Shown here piece by piece: positions 32,212 to 45,509 of a stretch of DNA of 64,000 nt. The stretch is from Aquanectria penicillioides. Its lineage: Eukaryota; Ascomycota; Sordariomycetes; Hypocreales; Nectriaceae. The stretch spans positions 1,488,001 through 1,552,000 of the forward strand of contig PYIU01000003.1 of NCBI GenBank assembly GCA_003415625.1. Reading direction: 5' to 3'. Made by a program: the position numbers and the translations under genes. The notes beneath the pieces are model-generated. The model saw only the letters and a program-made list of their open reading frames with translations, ran no database searches and was not told the DNA's origin. Within the stretch, counting starts at the first letter, position 1; the number at the start of each line of letters is the position of its first letter.

Positions 32212-35200
32212 ATGGCTTCATCTCAAGCAAAGGCCGACGCGGCCAAAACAGCGCTCGCGTCGACCTCGACCTGCACGCCCGCCACCGTCGTGACGGTCAA
32301 GGAACTGCTGCTTCCTGACGCCGAAATCGCATCTACAACATCACAAGCTACCACGAAGAGGCCACGATCGAATACGAACCCTAAAACCAAGACGAATAGC
32401 TCCTCTCGCTCCAACGCAGCCAAATCGGCTTCACATGCACCAGCTGACCAGTTGTCGGTGAAGGACCGCGCTGTGTTGGCCACCCATATCATCAACATCG
32501 CAATCAAATCTCTAACTGAGGCTGCGAAGCCTGCGCCCCCAGCGACACCAAGCAAACGCCATCCTTCCCAGGGCGATCTCAGAAAGGCCTCTGGGCCCCG
32601 TACATTAAGAAGATCACTCTCCGCACCTCTGTCTCCAATCCAACCTCGAACCCTTAACCGAACCGCTACTTCTCCTAATATTGGCTCGAAAACCGCAAAT
32701 TTGCAACTTGTAGCTCAATCAACAGGATGCTTGGCCACGGTTGAGTGTGCGCGAACCGCCTTCGCGTGCCTCCGATCGATCAAAGGCCCTGTCCAGGCCA
32801 ACCAGACCGACTTCCAACTCGAGAATGGCATGTCGGCGTTGGTTGGCAAGCTCTTGGCCCTTGGCCTCCAGGACCAGGCTATCAAAGAACTCAGGATACT
32901 AAAGCGACGCCTGGAAACCGCCATTACCTCCAAGGATTCTGCCAAGAGCGGCAAGGCATCACCGACGGAGAGCCAAAGCAGTGCCCAGATCATCGCCGAC
33001 CTTCTAGATTACGACGGCGCGATCCCCGACCAGAGTCTTCCGATAATCACCACCTGCCAGGTCCAAGTTCTCCGTCTCATTGCCCTCTCCAAAAAGCCAA
33101 CACAAATCGAAGCTGCGCTGCCGTTCCTCGACGAGTCTCACCCATCCTCGCCAATCAATCTCCTACAAAAGCTTGCCAAGCTCAACGACAGGGAAGGCCA
33201 AAAGGCTGCTCGACAATTGGCCTCTGTGTCACAAATTCTTCTCTCTTTGGCCCCAAGCGTCTCGAGCAAAGAGGATCATGTGGCCACCGAACCAAGACTC
33301 AGCCCGTCGCCCAGTTCCGCTTTCCACCTCCAAGTAGTGTGCTTCAAGGCCCAATTGCGGTGGTGGAAGTTGGCAGGGCACAAGGGCGTCATCGACGATG
33401 AGCTTCTTTCGCCATTTGTGCGCTGTGTCCGCGCGTTTACCAGACGTCAAGGATCTAGAGACAGCACCACTTACACGACCATCGCCACATCCTTTGACAC
33501 CATAATGGAGCTTGTCCGAGACCAACCATCACAACCTAAAGAGTCCTCCGACTCACCTCTGGCATCCATTTACCAACTCTTGGGAGTTGCGGCCCACACA
33601 GAACGACACTACGAGGAGGCTTATTGCTGGTTCCAACAACTCAAAGGATTGTTGAAACCTGATCACGACTCATTTGTCCGAGTTTGTTCCATTTCGGCAC
33701 GACTTCTAGCGGCCGCGTTGAAGAAGTCCCCATCGATTCTCACGTAGACCAGCTAGTTCATGAAGTTGTTGAGGGCCTTGATGGTAGTCTGAGTGGGAAC
33801 GTCACCGATCTCAACGAGCTGCTCGAAAGCCTTTCGCTAGCAAGACGATCCGCTGTCGGTTTACTTGTTAGCAAAATGAAGGAGAAGACTTCCGGATCCT
33901 CTTCATCCAAGACTCTTATCAATCACCTTAAGACCTTTCTAATTCGATATCCTCGATTTGCTCGACGATGGCTTGGTGCCCCCCAGCCAAGGACGCATCT
34001 CCAAAGCAACTTCTTCAGTTTGACCAGCGACGACAAGTTCTAATGCAGAGCATCAGTCAAGTTCTCGATGGTGCTCTCATGGTGGTCAATTCCGATATTC
34101 AAAGCGACTCCATTGCCTGGCAAAACATGGACGATATCCTGCAAGACTGCGCGAAACTGCTAGAAACTGTCGCTGATCCAATATTGTCAGCACCACGAGC
34201 GGACCAATTGGGAACTTACTACGTTAAGGTCTCTAGCCTCTACTTTTCCAAGTTCTCGCAGCTTCGAAAGGATATTGGGAAGTCAAAGGATATCAACAAG
34301 AAAATTTTGCAGACTCTCAGTCGGTCCATTGAGCTAGTCAAGGACCGAGCCCCGGCTTTGCAGGAGAAGGCCCAGCTGTCTGTGAAACTAGAGCTGTTTG
34401 CCGACCTATGTAAGGGAGCTGGCCGTGGAAACGATGCGGTCAAAACCCTTCGGTCTATTTGCACGAACATGATTGAAGAGGGAGCTCTACTCCAGGTGAC
34501 GGCCGCCTTGGCATCACAAGCCCCGAGCTTGGCTTGGAGTGTCGATGAAAAGGCCGAAACTCTGTCACGTACTCTACGTTCGATCGCAAAGCTAGATCAG
34601 TCATGGAACGATTGGGCTTTTTTCTTGCCAGAAGCTGAGCGTGCTGCCGTGCTGGAGCATCTAATGCAAATCTCAAACGGCACATCTGCTCAGGGCAACC
34701 CTCTCAAACTTCATGATCCATGTGTCGAAGCACTTCTCCGACTATATACTCTCGATCGCTTCCCTATTCGACGTTTGCGAGTGTTGCTCAACCTGCTTTT
34801 CCAGAACCTCGGCGAGGAGAGCGAGATGGAGGAGATCGGCGCTCTGGCTGATGAAGCCTTGCGAAGGATCGAGAGCAAATCGACTGCAGAGGATTCAGCT
34901 TTGGTTCGATACGTCCCCCATCTCCAGGCCTACCACGCCTCGGTATCCGCCATGGCTGAGACTGAAACGCCATTCCCCGCGGCACTCATGAGAGGAGCCA
35001 TTTCATCCTGGAGGATTATGGCCGAGGCATCCCGTTCAAGGGACGAGTTGCACGACAAGATTGACAACCCTGACGGTCTGCTCGCATATTTGCAGTCCGC
35101 GAGCCAATTTGCTAGCCTTCGCGGTGAAAACGGCCTACAGCTTTCGATTCTCGAGCTCTCCACCACTGTTTCCAAGGTGTTAGCTGAGCCGACATATAAT

Positions 35201-38200
35201 AATGTAATTCTTAATCAAACCCAGTTGGCATCTCAGCATCTAAACATTGGCCACTATTCGGAAGCCAGGAGGACACTGGATCTAGCCAAAGAGCTCTTGG
35301 AGCAAGCCGACGACGCTTCTCGTGGTATTGTCGCAGGATTCCACCTCTCCCAGGCGGAATACTATACTGGTATCGGCAGCATTGATGAAGCGTGAGTTGA
35401 TTCTTACCTTGCCAGAACAAACCCAAAACTAACCCGCAACTAGGATCTCCTCCTTGGCATATGCCAAAGAAATCTACAATGGGCCAACCTCATCTTGGGC
35501 ACCGTCCAAGGCACAAGCTAATCTGGCTCTCGCTTTGGCTTCCTTTTTGGATTCTACTCTGGCCCTCAAGCAAGGACGAGTTCAGGACGCTTTGTCTTGC
35601 ATCAAGTCCAGTGTTCGAGTTCTTTCTCATGACTGGTCCAAGTTTGAAGTGTCACAATCTCGAGAGCCCACTCCCAGTGAGTTGAATACATCTACAAGCA
35701 GCATTGATAGTGTCAAGGCAAAGAACTTGAGCCAAGTTGTTGGACCACGATTCTGGGCGTTGGCTTTCCCGCTTCTTCGTGGTCTTTTGCACATTTCCTC
35801 GGTGTATGCGCATCTTGGCATGTTTCAGGAGACCATTTACTACGCGGAGTCTGCCCTGAAGATTGCCGAGAGCACAGGCTCTCCCCTTTATAGGGCACAG
35901 GTGTTGGCCTGGACGGGATCGATATACCACCGTGCCGGGAAATTTGAGAAAGCCTTGGACTACGGCAACGAAGCTCGTGATCAGATGCCAGAAGAGATTT
36001 GTGTGTCTCGTGTTCAACTCGCTTGTCAACTGGGCGACCTGTACCGAGACATTGGTGACGACGAAAAGGCGGCCGATATGCTAAAGCTCGCCGAAGAGAC
36101 TGCTCAGCAACTTGGTGGTGGTCAGCTAACAGATGGGGCTGGTGTCATCGAAAAGGCCAAGGCTACAACTGCCAAGGGACGAGCCACAGCTGCAAGGACA
36201 ACACGAACAACAAGAGCAACCCGGGCAAAGCCAACCGCAACTCCCGCTCCACGAACCAGGAAGCGAGCTCCAGCAGCAAAAGCTCAGCCATCTCCATCAA
36301 GTGAGATCATAAACCTGCCCAAGGACGTGTACCACGCATCCTTGATGGCCTCGGTTATTCTCTCTCGGGCTTTAGGCTTCATCAACCAGAAGGATTGGTC
36401 CTCAGCATTGTCGACTTTGGACCATGCCAAGGAGCTTCCTAAGCTTTTTGGTACCCTCTCTCAAGAACAAGTTGTCACCGCCATATCTCTCATCGGCCAT
36501 AGTACGGAGCAGATGATTCATGACCCTGTCTTCTCCGTCGTCCAGGACTCGACTATTTCTTTCCCGGCAGTGTCTAGTTCCTCTGATAAGGGATCTGGTC
36601 GGCTATCCATCAGCCAGACCCCACCTCGAAAGGCCGAGCTGCTGCGGGAAGTGCGGATCGCAAGGGCTCCAAGGATCGTAGTTCACCCGCATTCGCAGAA
36701 GCGCTCAGACAAGCCCAAGAACTACTCCTTGAAGCCCACGCATCTACTCTTTCGACAGCGAACAGCACCATGGTGCACCGTATCTCCGCCCTGCTTCAGA
36801 ACACTGTCATCCTTCTCTCCGCCACTTCCACCTCGCAATCAAAGGTTCTTGCTGGTTCTGGATTCGCAACTTTCTCCGTGGACCTGGCTCGCAATGTGAC
36901 TTGGAGGAGAGAACAGAGCACACTTCAGAGAGACGACGCTCAAAGCCAGACAAAGTCGCGGGAGCTGACTCCTGTTCAGTCTTCTCGACGAGTAAGCCTA
37001 GGACTCACCACGGAGATGGCCAAGTTTCAAAAGAACTACGTCGAACTGGTTCCTCACAACTGGAGCGTCATTTCAGTTTCTCTTAGTGACAACCGCCATG
37101 ATTTATGCATCACCAAGTTCCAGGCAGGCCACAGCCCTTTCATCCTTCGACTCCCTCTTGAACGGGCCAACTCGCGGGATGCGGACTCGGAGGTGTTTAA
37201 CTTTGAGCACGGCCGTGAGGAGATGATGGAGATTATTGAGCTAGCCAACGAGACCAGTCACTCTTCCAGCCGTGACTTCAGCGCCAAGGGGGCGAGGACA
37301 GCGTGGTGGCTGAGCGGGAGGCCCTAGATGACCGACTCAAAGACCTGCTAAGCACCATTGAAACCACTTGGATGGGTGGGTTCAAAGGCATATTCTCTCA
37401 GCACGAGCGACAACCTGACCTGCTGGCGCGGTTCCAGAAGAGCTTCCAACAAATCTTGGACAGTAGTCTGCCTTCTCGAAACAGGATACGTGGGAAGAAG
37501 GCAGCCAAGACGCCGAAGGTGTCTCTCGACCCTCGGATCCTTGACCTGTTTATTGGCCTGGGTGACCCCACGGATCCGGATTGTGACTTTGATGAGGCTC
37601 TCAATGATCTGCTCTACTTTGTCGTTGATATTCTTCAATTCCACGGAGAGCGCAACGCCTACGATGAAATCGACTTCGATGCCATGGTGGTAGAGACCTA
37701 CGATGCCCTTCGAGGGTACTACGCCGCCGCCAACAACGGCGCCACACGAATGGACGATGCCCACACAGTTCTCGTTCTCGACAAGGCCCTCCATGCCTTC
37801 CCCTGGGAGTCGATGCCTTGCATGGAGGGTTTGGCCGTTTCGCGTGTTCCATCGTTGGCGTGCTTGAGACAACTTATTCTTGAGTCTCGACCTGCAAAGG
37901 CTGTCGGTGACAACGATGCCGCGGATCATCCAGAGGGCCACTACGTCTCTGCTACCCGTGGTACTTATATTCTCAACCCTTCCACCGATCTCAAGAACAC
38001 ACAGGCCACCTTCCAGCCCTCGCTCAAGACTCTACCATCCTGGAAAGGAATCGTCAACCGAGCCCCTGAGGAAACCGAATTTGAGGCAGCCCTGTCTGAT
38101 TCTGAGATTCTTCTCTACTTTGGCCACGGCAGCGGAGCTCAATACGTCCGCGCCAAGACCATTAGACGCCTCGAGAAGTGCAAGCCCGCGACATTCCTGA

Positions 38201-38586
38201 TGGGCTGCAGTTCGGCGTCCCTCTCCGAGGCCGGAGAGTTCGAGTGCTACGGCCCCGTGTGGAACTACATGATGGCCGGGTGCCCTGCCGTTGTGGGAAC
38301 GCTTTGGGATGTGACAGACCGGGATATCGATCGATTCGCAGGTCGGTCCTTTGAGGAATGGGGTTTGGTTCCCAAGGGGGCGTTCAGGGAGGACAAGCGT
38401 GGCAAGGGCAAGGCCACGGCCGCTTCTGATGACGAGGCCGATGAGGAGGACGGCCAGGTAATGCGCAACGTCTCGCTTGTAGAAGCGGTTGCGCGTGCTA
38501 GACAAGCCTGCCGCTTCAAGTATCTGAACGCAGCGGCCGTGGTGTTGTACGGCATCCCAGTATATATCAACAGGGGAGACGAGTGA
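32212..38586 (+). CDS. bimB: Separase (Esp1/BimB), caspase-like cohesin protease, four apparent frameshifts
   Basis: Large protein with an alpha-helical TPR-like N-terminal region and a C-terminal peptidase C50 domain. Coding segments are 32212-35391 and 35444-38586, with one 52-nt intron (GTGAGT...CTAG). The frame changes at about 33700-33735, at the C6 run 33979-33984, at about 36619-36631 (C4 or A3) and at the G5 run 37288-37292. Adding one base at each gives 2,108 residues with intron phase preserved. Catalytic His lies in ILLYFGHGSGAQY (about 38107-38145) and catalytic Cys in FLMGCSSASLSE (about 38194-38229). The substrate-fold segment WNYMMAGCPAVVGTLWDVTD follows. Separase cleaves the Scc1/Rad21 cohesin subunit at anaphase onset once securin is destroyed. 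Loss is lethal in fungi, so four disabling indels are unlikely to be real. An Ala/Arg/Thr-rich linker lies around 36170-36290. The symbol follows Aspergillus. Confidence 0.93.
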
Positions 38587-41500
38587 ATTCGCAAGCGTGA
38601 ATAGACGAGACGCGTCATGTCCAGGGGCGGGGGTTTACATTGTACGACACATGATAGACCCGGCATAGCATAACATAGCATAGCATAGCATTGCGAGGCG
38701 TTTGGGAACTGGGCCGGCCGTTGGTCGGCCTCGTGATGAATTGAAAAAAAAACAATTTGTTCTTCATGAGGGGCAAAATCCTTCAAGGACCCTTTCAGTA
38801 CAACATCGTCTACGAATACGAAATCCAAACGTTTGAAACAGACGTATGGATGGGCTTTGGGGGGGCGGTGAATTCCGGCGTGGCATGATTCTCGTGCCCC
38901 AGTCATCCTTGTTTCTGGAGGAATGAGGCTCAACCGGGATTACTTGTTGAGAACTTCATTGATGGGCCTCGGTTTCGCCCGGTATTCGCATTAAAGGCGT
39001 CCTATTTCGTATTTTTTCTCTCATTTCATTCGTTTTACACATAGATACTAGGCCGCACATGAGGCCGCATTAGCAACGACCCCTCGGCCCGATCTTCCGA
39101 GGAGAAGGGGATTCTGTCAGCTCTCAGCTGTTTAAACTTTATTGGATATGCGTCTGGTCAGCTCGTGAGCCTCTGAGGTACGTAAGACAGGGAGGGCTCC
39201 ATTGCCAGTGGAGTCGAGGAGAGTCCATGGGTCCATTTTCAGATGTCAAAAGTCAATAGATGGGCAAAAGTTTCCTTTGTAGCGTCTCCAGTGAGGGAGA
39301 AGCAGGGCGCGTAAAAACAAAACAAAAATATATTTTCCGAAGAGTGTGGGTTCTTCTGGGACAGGGCGTTGAGTAAACCAAGGGCAGGGAACACACCTGG
39401 TCAAGGGACCAATCGCAAAGCAGACCCTGTAGAAACCAGAAATCATGGAGACTGGCTACACATCCCAACGAAGTGCAAGATCGGTGATGATGTCGTCCAA
39501 CGGACAAGATTATAGGTTTGGGTTACAGTGGGGCCTTGTGAGAGTAAGAGTCAGAAGCAAAGGAGGTGGCGACGTTGTGCTACCTCAAGATCGAGGGAAA
39601 ATAACGGAATGCGATGTTATGACAATGCCATGACGATCACATTAGAGAGGTAGGGGCAATGTTGAGGCCACGCCAAGAGGGTGGGAACGGTCCGACAGGG
39701 GAGGGTCTCATCGGTGTAACAGGAGATCGGGAAGAAAGAGACAGTCAGCATCGAGGGACCGTCGAGACTCGAGGCCATTTGTGCCACTATCTAAGTCGAC
39801 AGCCCTCTGTCAGACGGTGGAGGACGGGCGATTGCGTACGGGCGTTGTCATGTGGTGATACTATTGGTGTTGTATGTGAATGCGGGCCAAGTAAGTTTGG
39901 TGTAAATCTGCAGAACCGTTAGCAATGGGTAGCTTGAAATGCGTGATATGTGGCGTGTGACCTTCCAGAAGAGAGGTGGAGGAGATAAGAGGACAGAGAC
40001 GAGAGACACGTCTCGACTCTAGAATGATAGCATCGTACCCGTGGGTCTTGCGAAGGGTTGGATACACATGATGCTTATTGCGAACATGGATATGAGTAAT
40101 CTTGACCTCAAACGCAAAATTTACTACCAAATGATCAATCTCTCTGGCCGCACCCTGGTCATTTATTGTATTCTTGGACTTTGGGACTTGGGCAGATGGA
40201 TGTTTTTTTTTTTCTTCTTCTTCTTTTTTTTCGGTCATCTTGTCAACGAATACAAGCAGCTCGATTGGACACCTGTCCGATTCTGAGCCATTTGGGGCAA
40301 AAAGAACAGCTTCCTGGGGGCCTGATTAATTGCGGATGGGTGGCGTGCCAACTTTCACATGAAAGCTCAACACAATCTGCTGTTACGTCATGGGCAGGCC
40401 CTCAAAGCACTGAAGAGCGACCAAATCTCAGGCAGTGTGGTCCCCATGTTGCAGTCAATGATGGCTATCAGGACTAGTTTGGCACCCAAGTCTAGGTCTA
40501 GAAGTTATGCAAACACCCTGCAGTGATAATTCGCAGCCCTGACACAGCTATGACGGCGTCTGATGAACGAAATGACAAGCATGTGCTTCGGGCACTCTTG
40601 GTCATGATCTAATAGGCCTACTCGGATATCACTGGCCGATCGGCTCTTAGGTCTGACTAGCATCTTAGTTGAGCTCCGTTAACACGCCCCTCAATGTTGC
40701 AGAAGCATCACACAGCACCTGCCTAGGCATCCAGATTCATCCGATATGAGGATTGAACTGCACCCCCACGAACGCATCGGGAACTTGGATGGGTGTTCTA
40801 TTTCAATGGGCCCGGCACTATTGAGCGCCCCAAGGGAAGGGGTGGGGGGATCAACTCCGTCGCTTAATAGAGAATCTAATAACCCTTGATCATCTGCTCT
40901 CCGGAATAATCTTGAGACTGATTTTGTTGTTGGCTTAAACATAGAGTAGAGTGTGGTGTGAATGACGTGTATCTTTCCGTGTGGCTTCGCCAAAAAAACA
41001 AAAAAAAAAAAGGATTATGGAGGGGGAGTGGGTGTCATTTCGAATCCCTAAAAGGCTTCTATAAACGACGAGCGTCGAGCTGGCCGACAAGTGTGAAAAG
41101 GTTGCATCTATGGGTATAGGACGGCCAGAGCGATGATTTTGTGACTATCACAAGCCATTCGATGCGCCCGGCAACGACGCCAGCCTCTCTTTTCTCCCCC
41201 TCAATAACACGCTCTTGCGCAAATGCTCTTATTCGTACGTGTTCTCTTGTGTTGTTTACTCGCCGTGCGAACCCTCCCCTCCCGAGTGCTGCGCAAACAC
41301 GCAGCCTGCGTTGCGTTGCAGCGTCGCAAGCGGGCCCCTGCAACGCCCTTCATGGAAGAGGGCTAGCCACAAAGACCCTGTCAACCGATGAGTGACGCCA
41401 CCAGATGAGAAAAGGGCCAGTAGTGGATTACACTGCAGCAATGCAGCAAAGCCTTGCGGTGCGAAGGAGATGCCCGGTCATTCTGCGGAGGTAAGGTGAC

Positions 41501-44001
41501 GGATGCTGTGAGACGTCGTTTACGGCCCACGGTCCCTATCAACCATCCTGTAAAAAAGTGCATGCTCACCCGTGGTGCACATTTCGCACCCTGTTGTTCG
41601 TTCTTGGCGACTGAATAAGACTGCGCGTGGTCACGGGGCCATGCGCCCGACAGTCGAGGCTGAAGGGAGGAGGCTGGAATAGACCGGGGCTACTTTTTCG
41701 ACCGGGGATGCTGGCGATGGCGATATTGATGCGGAGTTATTTTGCCCAAGACGCCAGATCCAGTCCCTCACGCCTTCATCGCATCGAGGCCAAGGCCACA
41801 GGCCCCTGTCGGAATATGTAGATGGATCAGGGATAGGTGCTCAAACTGCAAAGTGCTTTGCTGGCCCTCGTCGCCAGCTCCAGTTCCAACTCAGGTGCAT
41901 CTCGATGACGCCCGACGGACGGAACTTCGCGGTTGGCTGGTTCATTTACTCGACTCCGGTGTCATTCCCTGCCTAGCCTCATCTCGCCTCATCGGGTAGT
42001 TCGTGTTCGATTACTTATCGAAATTACACTGAACAAGAAGGGAAGAATAATGAAATATGGTGACACTGAGTCGCCGTACGGACTAATCTTGAAAATTCCG
42101 AGTCGAAAGCTTCTGGGAGCGGTGGGGTTGGAGGGAGCGACTTGGACAGAAACCGAGAGGCCTTTGTTGTTATATTCCAGCCTCGTCACCATTGGCATCA
42201 CCGTTCTGAACCGCCTGTCTCAGTCAGCTTGGATTCGGAAGTTGCCCTAGAGGAGTTAGTTGGGCAACCCCCAGAGATACCCAAGACATCCACATTCCTC
42301 CCACCCCCGCCCTCTTCTCTCGAATCGCATCTCTGAATGTAGGCAAGCGGATCGCATCATGCACCATCCCTTGTCATGCCTTTGGTTTGGGGACACTATG
42401 TCAGGATGCAAGGTTATCTACCCTGTAAAGTACCTCTCCTCACCACACTGTTACGGCCCCAGTCCAGGGCAGGTCACTACACGGCCTGGGCAAATGACGA
42501 ACAGGGCAAAACAAAGCAACAAGAAGACTTTTTTTTCGTCCTTGAATAATAACTCCAGGCAGTTGATTCTGTAAAGATAGCACGAACCCGAGAGCTGAAA
42601 TGTAGGATAAGCACCGGGGGGTCCGAGACTGCTCCATCCAGCAGGCAGAGAGACGAGGAAGTCTGACTGGGCGAATAATGGATCATGGGCTAGAGTGGAC
42701 CTCCACTCCGCGGGGATGTATTGGACGTGCCAATTAATTTATGCAGATACTTTCTTTTTCTTTCATATTCCCCCTCCGTAACGCCTCACATGCCTGTTGC
42801 TTGGGGGTGATACATAATCCTTTTTTTTTTTCTTGATGGCATTAGGCCGTTCCTGGCCCCCCCCTTGTGATTTCCGTGCTTCTCGTTGGTAGTTGGGTTG
42901 AAGTTTCGACTTCTTTGACGGGCGTGTCTCACTGGCGGGAACTTTAAACAACGACCCTCGTCGCCTGCGACTTTGACTCTGTCTCACTAGTAGATGTGAC
43001 TCTGTTGAGGTAACTGTACTGTAATTGATTTCCCACCTGGGCTTGTGCAATGAATGGGCCCTTGTCCAGTGAATTGTCTCCCTGAGTGTGTTCGGGGGCA
43101 AAACCTAGCGAAGTACTCCGTACCTAAACATTGTTGACCGACCAGGCCTTGTCTTTCCCAGGTTCTAGATTGCAGAACCCTGCTTGTCCGTGTCGCTCTT
43201 CATCCCGGTCGAGTTTGTTTCTGCCGATCGTTGCCGAAGTCTAGCGTAAGAGCACTCCGTGCAAGATGTGATCTGCTCTCCTCCCAAATCGATGATCTAA
43301 TTTGTCCGTCCCGGCCTCCATAGGTTGTTGGGTTTGAGACCGGCGATTCTAGGATTGCCAAGCAGCGGGGAGCGACAGGAAAGCAATATAGGCAATGAAG
43401 GTCATCAACTCCGTTTTCATGTTGTCAAGAGGTTTGGCCGCATATCGAAGAAGCCTAGGGGAAAAAGTCACGGCGAGACTGGCTGCTTCATTGCTCAGAT
43501 ACGTACCTGCACGCACAGAGTTTGTTGTATGGATGACGGTGGGTTGGTTCCTAGATGAGATGCGATCCTGAGGACTCACTTGGCTTCCTGCCTTCAATAT
43601 TGACCCTAGTGCGGCGTGTGGACTAGCACTGCTTTGGAAACTTTGGCGTTGCCCACTACCCAAACTCACCGGTTCTATCGCAGATGGAGCAAGAGAGTCA
43701 GGCAGTAGGAAAGGCAGCAAGGGTGTGTACTGCAGTCATGTGTGAGTGCGAGTAAAGAAAGGATCTGATCCGTCAGCCATCTCATGCATCCCAGGCTATT
43801 TTTTGTGGTGGATTGTGGATCACAACGGTGGCAGCAGCATCCTTCTGGCCTTCCCCTTCATCGTGTGTAAATGAAAAAAAGACGATTTAGGAAGTTGCCG
43901 CCTGACACAATACCTGCAAATGCACGGAGGCAACAGGGAACTGCGACATGCAAACGAAAAAAAAAAAATAGGGAGAAAAAAAAGAAAAAAACAAGCTCCT
44001 G

Positions 44002-44011
44002 TCTCTCTCTT

Positions 44012-44065
<54 letters not shown>
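44002..44065 (+). repeat. CT/TTTC microsatellite
   Basis: About 64 nt of CT dinucleotides interrupted by TTT at several points on the plus strand, directly preceded by an A-rich tract (43956-43990). It lies about 1.5 kb upstream of the transcription-factor start codon. Confidence 0.95.
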
Positions 44066-44333
44066 GTTTGGTCTCAAAGGCTACCACCGGTGCACGCTTG
44101 AGGTATTCCGGAAATGCCCAAGGTCGGGACCGTCATCAATCAATCCATTGTACTTTCTAGTCTTTTCATCTACCTAGGCCGTAGGCAGCTCCACCAATGT
44201 AGGTAAGCGATTTCATTCTCCTCTGTTCTCTCTTCGCCCATTGCCACCCCAACTTCGATCCATCCACACAGACCACAGCATCCATCCCACCCACCCCGGG
44301 CCGGCCTTGGGCCCTGGACCACAGGACATAAAC

Positions 44334-44466
44334 ATGCACACAACACACTCACGCTCGCACTCACACTCACACTTACACTCACACTCACACTCGCACTTGC
44401 ACTTGCACTCACGCACGCACACGCGCACACGCTCACACTCGCTGTCGCACTCGCACACTCACGCAC
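44334..44466 (+). repeat. CACTCA/CACGCA-type microsatellite
   Basis: About 130 nt of imperfect hexamer-like repeats alternating CACTCA, CACTTA, CGCACT and CACGCA on the plus strand. Interruptions suggest an older tract. It is noncoding as far as can be judged. Confidence 0.9.
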
Positions 44467-44663
44467 CAGCTCGGGCTCTCGCGTTTCCTCGCCCGCGCGC
44501 CTTCAACTCCCATTAACACCGATCCTGGTGCTGACACGGCCGCGATGGGTGATGGGCATTGAGCAGACGCGAGCTCTCGCCCACTCCCTCAGGCACTCAC
44601 GCAGCTTCACACAGGTCGCCGCCGTTGACTCCCACCGGCTCACAAAGTCCCAGTCCAGAGCCA

Positions 44664-44707
44664 CCACCACACACACAGACACACAGACACACAGACACAC
44701 ACACACC
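44664..44707 (+). repeat. CA/ACAGAC microsatellite
   Basis: CA dinucleotide tract with regular ACAGAC interruptions on the plus strand, within the presumed 5' leader region of the downstream regulator. Confidence 0.9.
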
Positions 44708-45509
44708 GGGAACAGGCCCACGCACACACCCCCCCTGTCCCCGGCCACTCCCATACAAGCACCCTTCCTGGTCCACGCTCGCCGGCGTCGGTCGGCCTGG
44801 TCAGGGCTCCCCTCGCTGCTCGACGCCAACAATTGCAGGCGTTTCTTTACCCCACAGTTGCACGCCGCGGCCGTGAGCGGCGGCCTATCGCACTCGCCGC
44901 TTTGTTTCCTGCCGGCGTCGTCTCCACCCAAGGAGCCTTAAACCCAGCTTCGACGGCTCGTCCTCTCCCACCCCAGCGCCCCGTCTTTTCCTCTAATTTT
45001 CTCTCTTACATCCTTTTTGCTCCGTACGCGACGACCGATTTCCTTGCCAGGCGAGCCGAACAATTCGTCCTCACCCAAGCCCGCCTACCCGTCGCGGCCT
45101 TCCCCCGTGGGATCGTGTACCAGCACGCCGCCAACATCGCCAGCGAGCCTTCTTTGCAGCGACTCCATCAGACAGGCAGGGTCCTAGCCATTTGCCCCAG
45201 TCTCAGTAGTCTCAGTGCGGGGAGGTGCTGAGCACAGCGTACGTACATACCCGACGCCGACGCTTCCCCGTCTGCCGCCGCCTCCAGAACTCCGCCCTCC
45301 ACCCGACGCCGCGCACAGTCCCGGCTACCTACCTATGAAGTCTGCGCAGTCCTGCGCCGCTCCCTAACTTGCACGACCTACTCCAAGCCGTCACCAGCTA
45401 TCGTGCCAGTTGACCTGTGCCTTTCTTCGCGACTTCAGCCATAGCCGTTGATCCGGTTTCTTCGACGTCGGCCTCGGAGGCCTGCGCCGCAGAGGGCTTC
45501 GGCAAAGCC

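Larger units (their letters stand above)
38587..45509. other. Long gene-poor intergenic region upstream of the Zn2Cys6 regulator
   Basis: About 6.9 kb without a gene I can support. It contains the separase 3' end, scattered poly-T/poly-A tracts (for example about 40202-40232 and 42822-42834), and in its last 1.5 kb CT and CA microsatellites followed by a C-rich stretch (about 44700-45400) that reads as a long 5' leader of the regulator. Open frames of up to about 220 codons occur, but they lack conserved character and several lie opposite separase. A divergent or fast-evolving gene cannot be excluded by eye. Confidence 0.5.

Noticed and set aside
38265..38933. 222-codon open frame on the minus strand at the end of separase
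   Set aside because: It lies partly antisense to the conserved C50 domain and has no recognisable protein character.
43349..43720. 123-codon minus-strand frame with a signal-peptide-like internal start (MKTELMTFIAYIAFLSLPAA)
   Set aside because: From that internal Met only a very short product remains, and no continuing exon or cysteine pattern of a secreted protein could be found.
45417..45509. Upstream extension of the Zn2Cys6 regulator beginning at 45417
   Set aside because: The codon there is GTG. The first ATG in this frame is at 45510, so the extension is probably untranslated leader.
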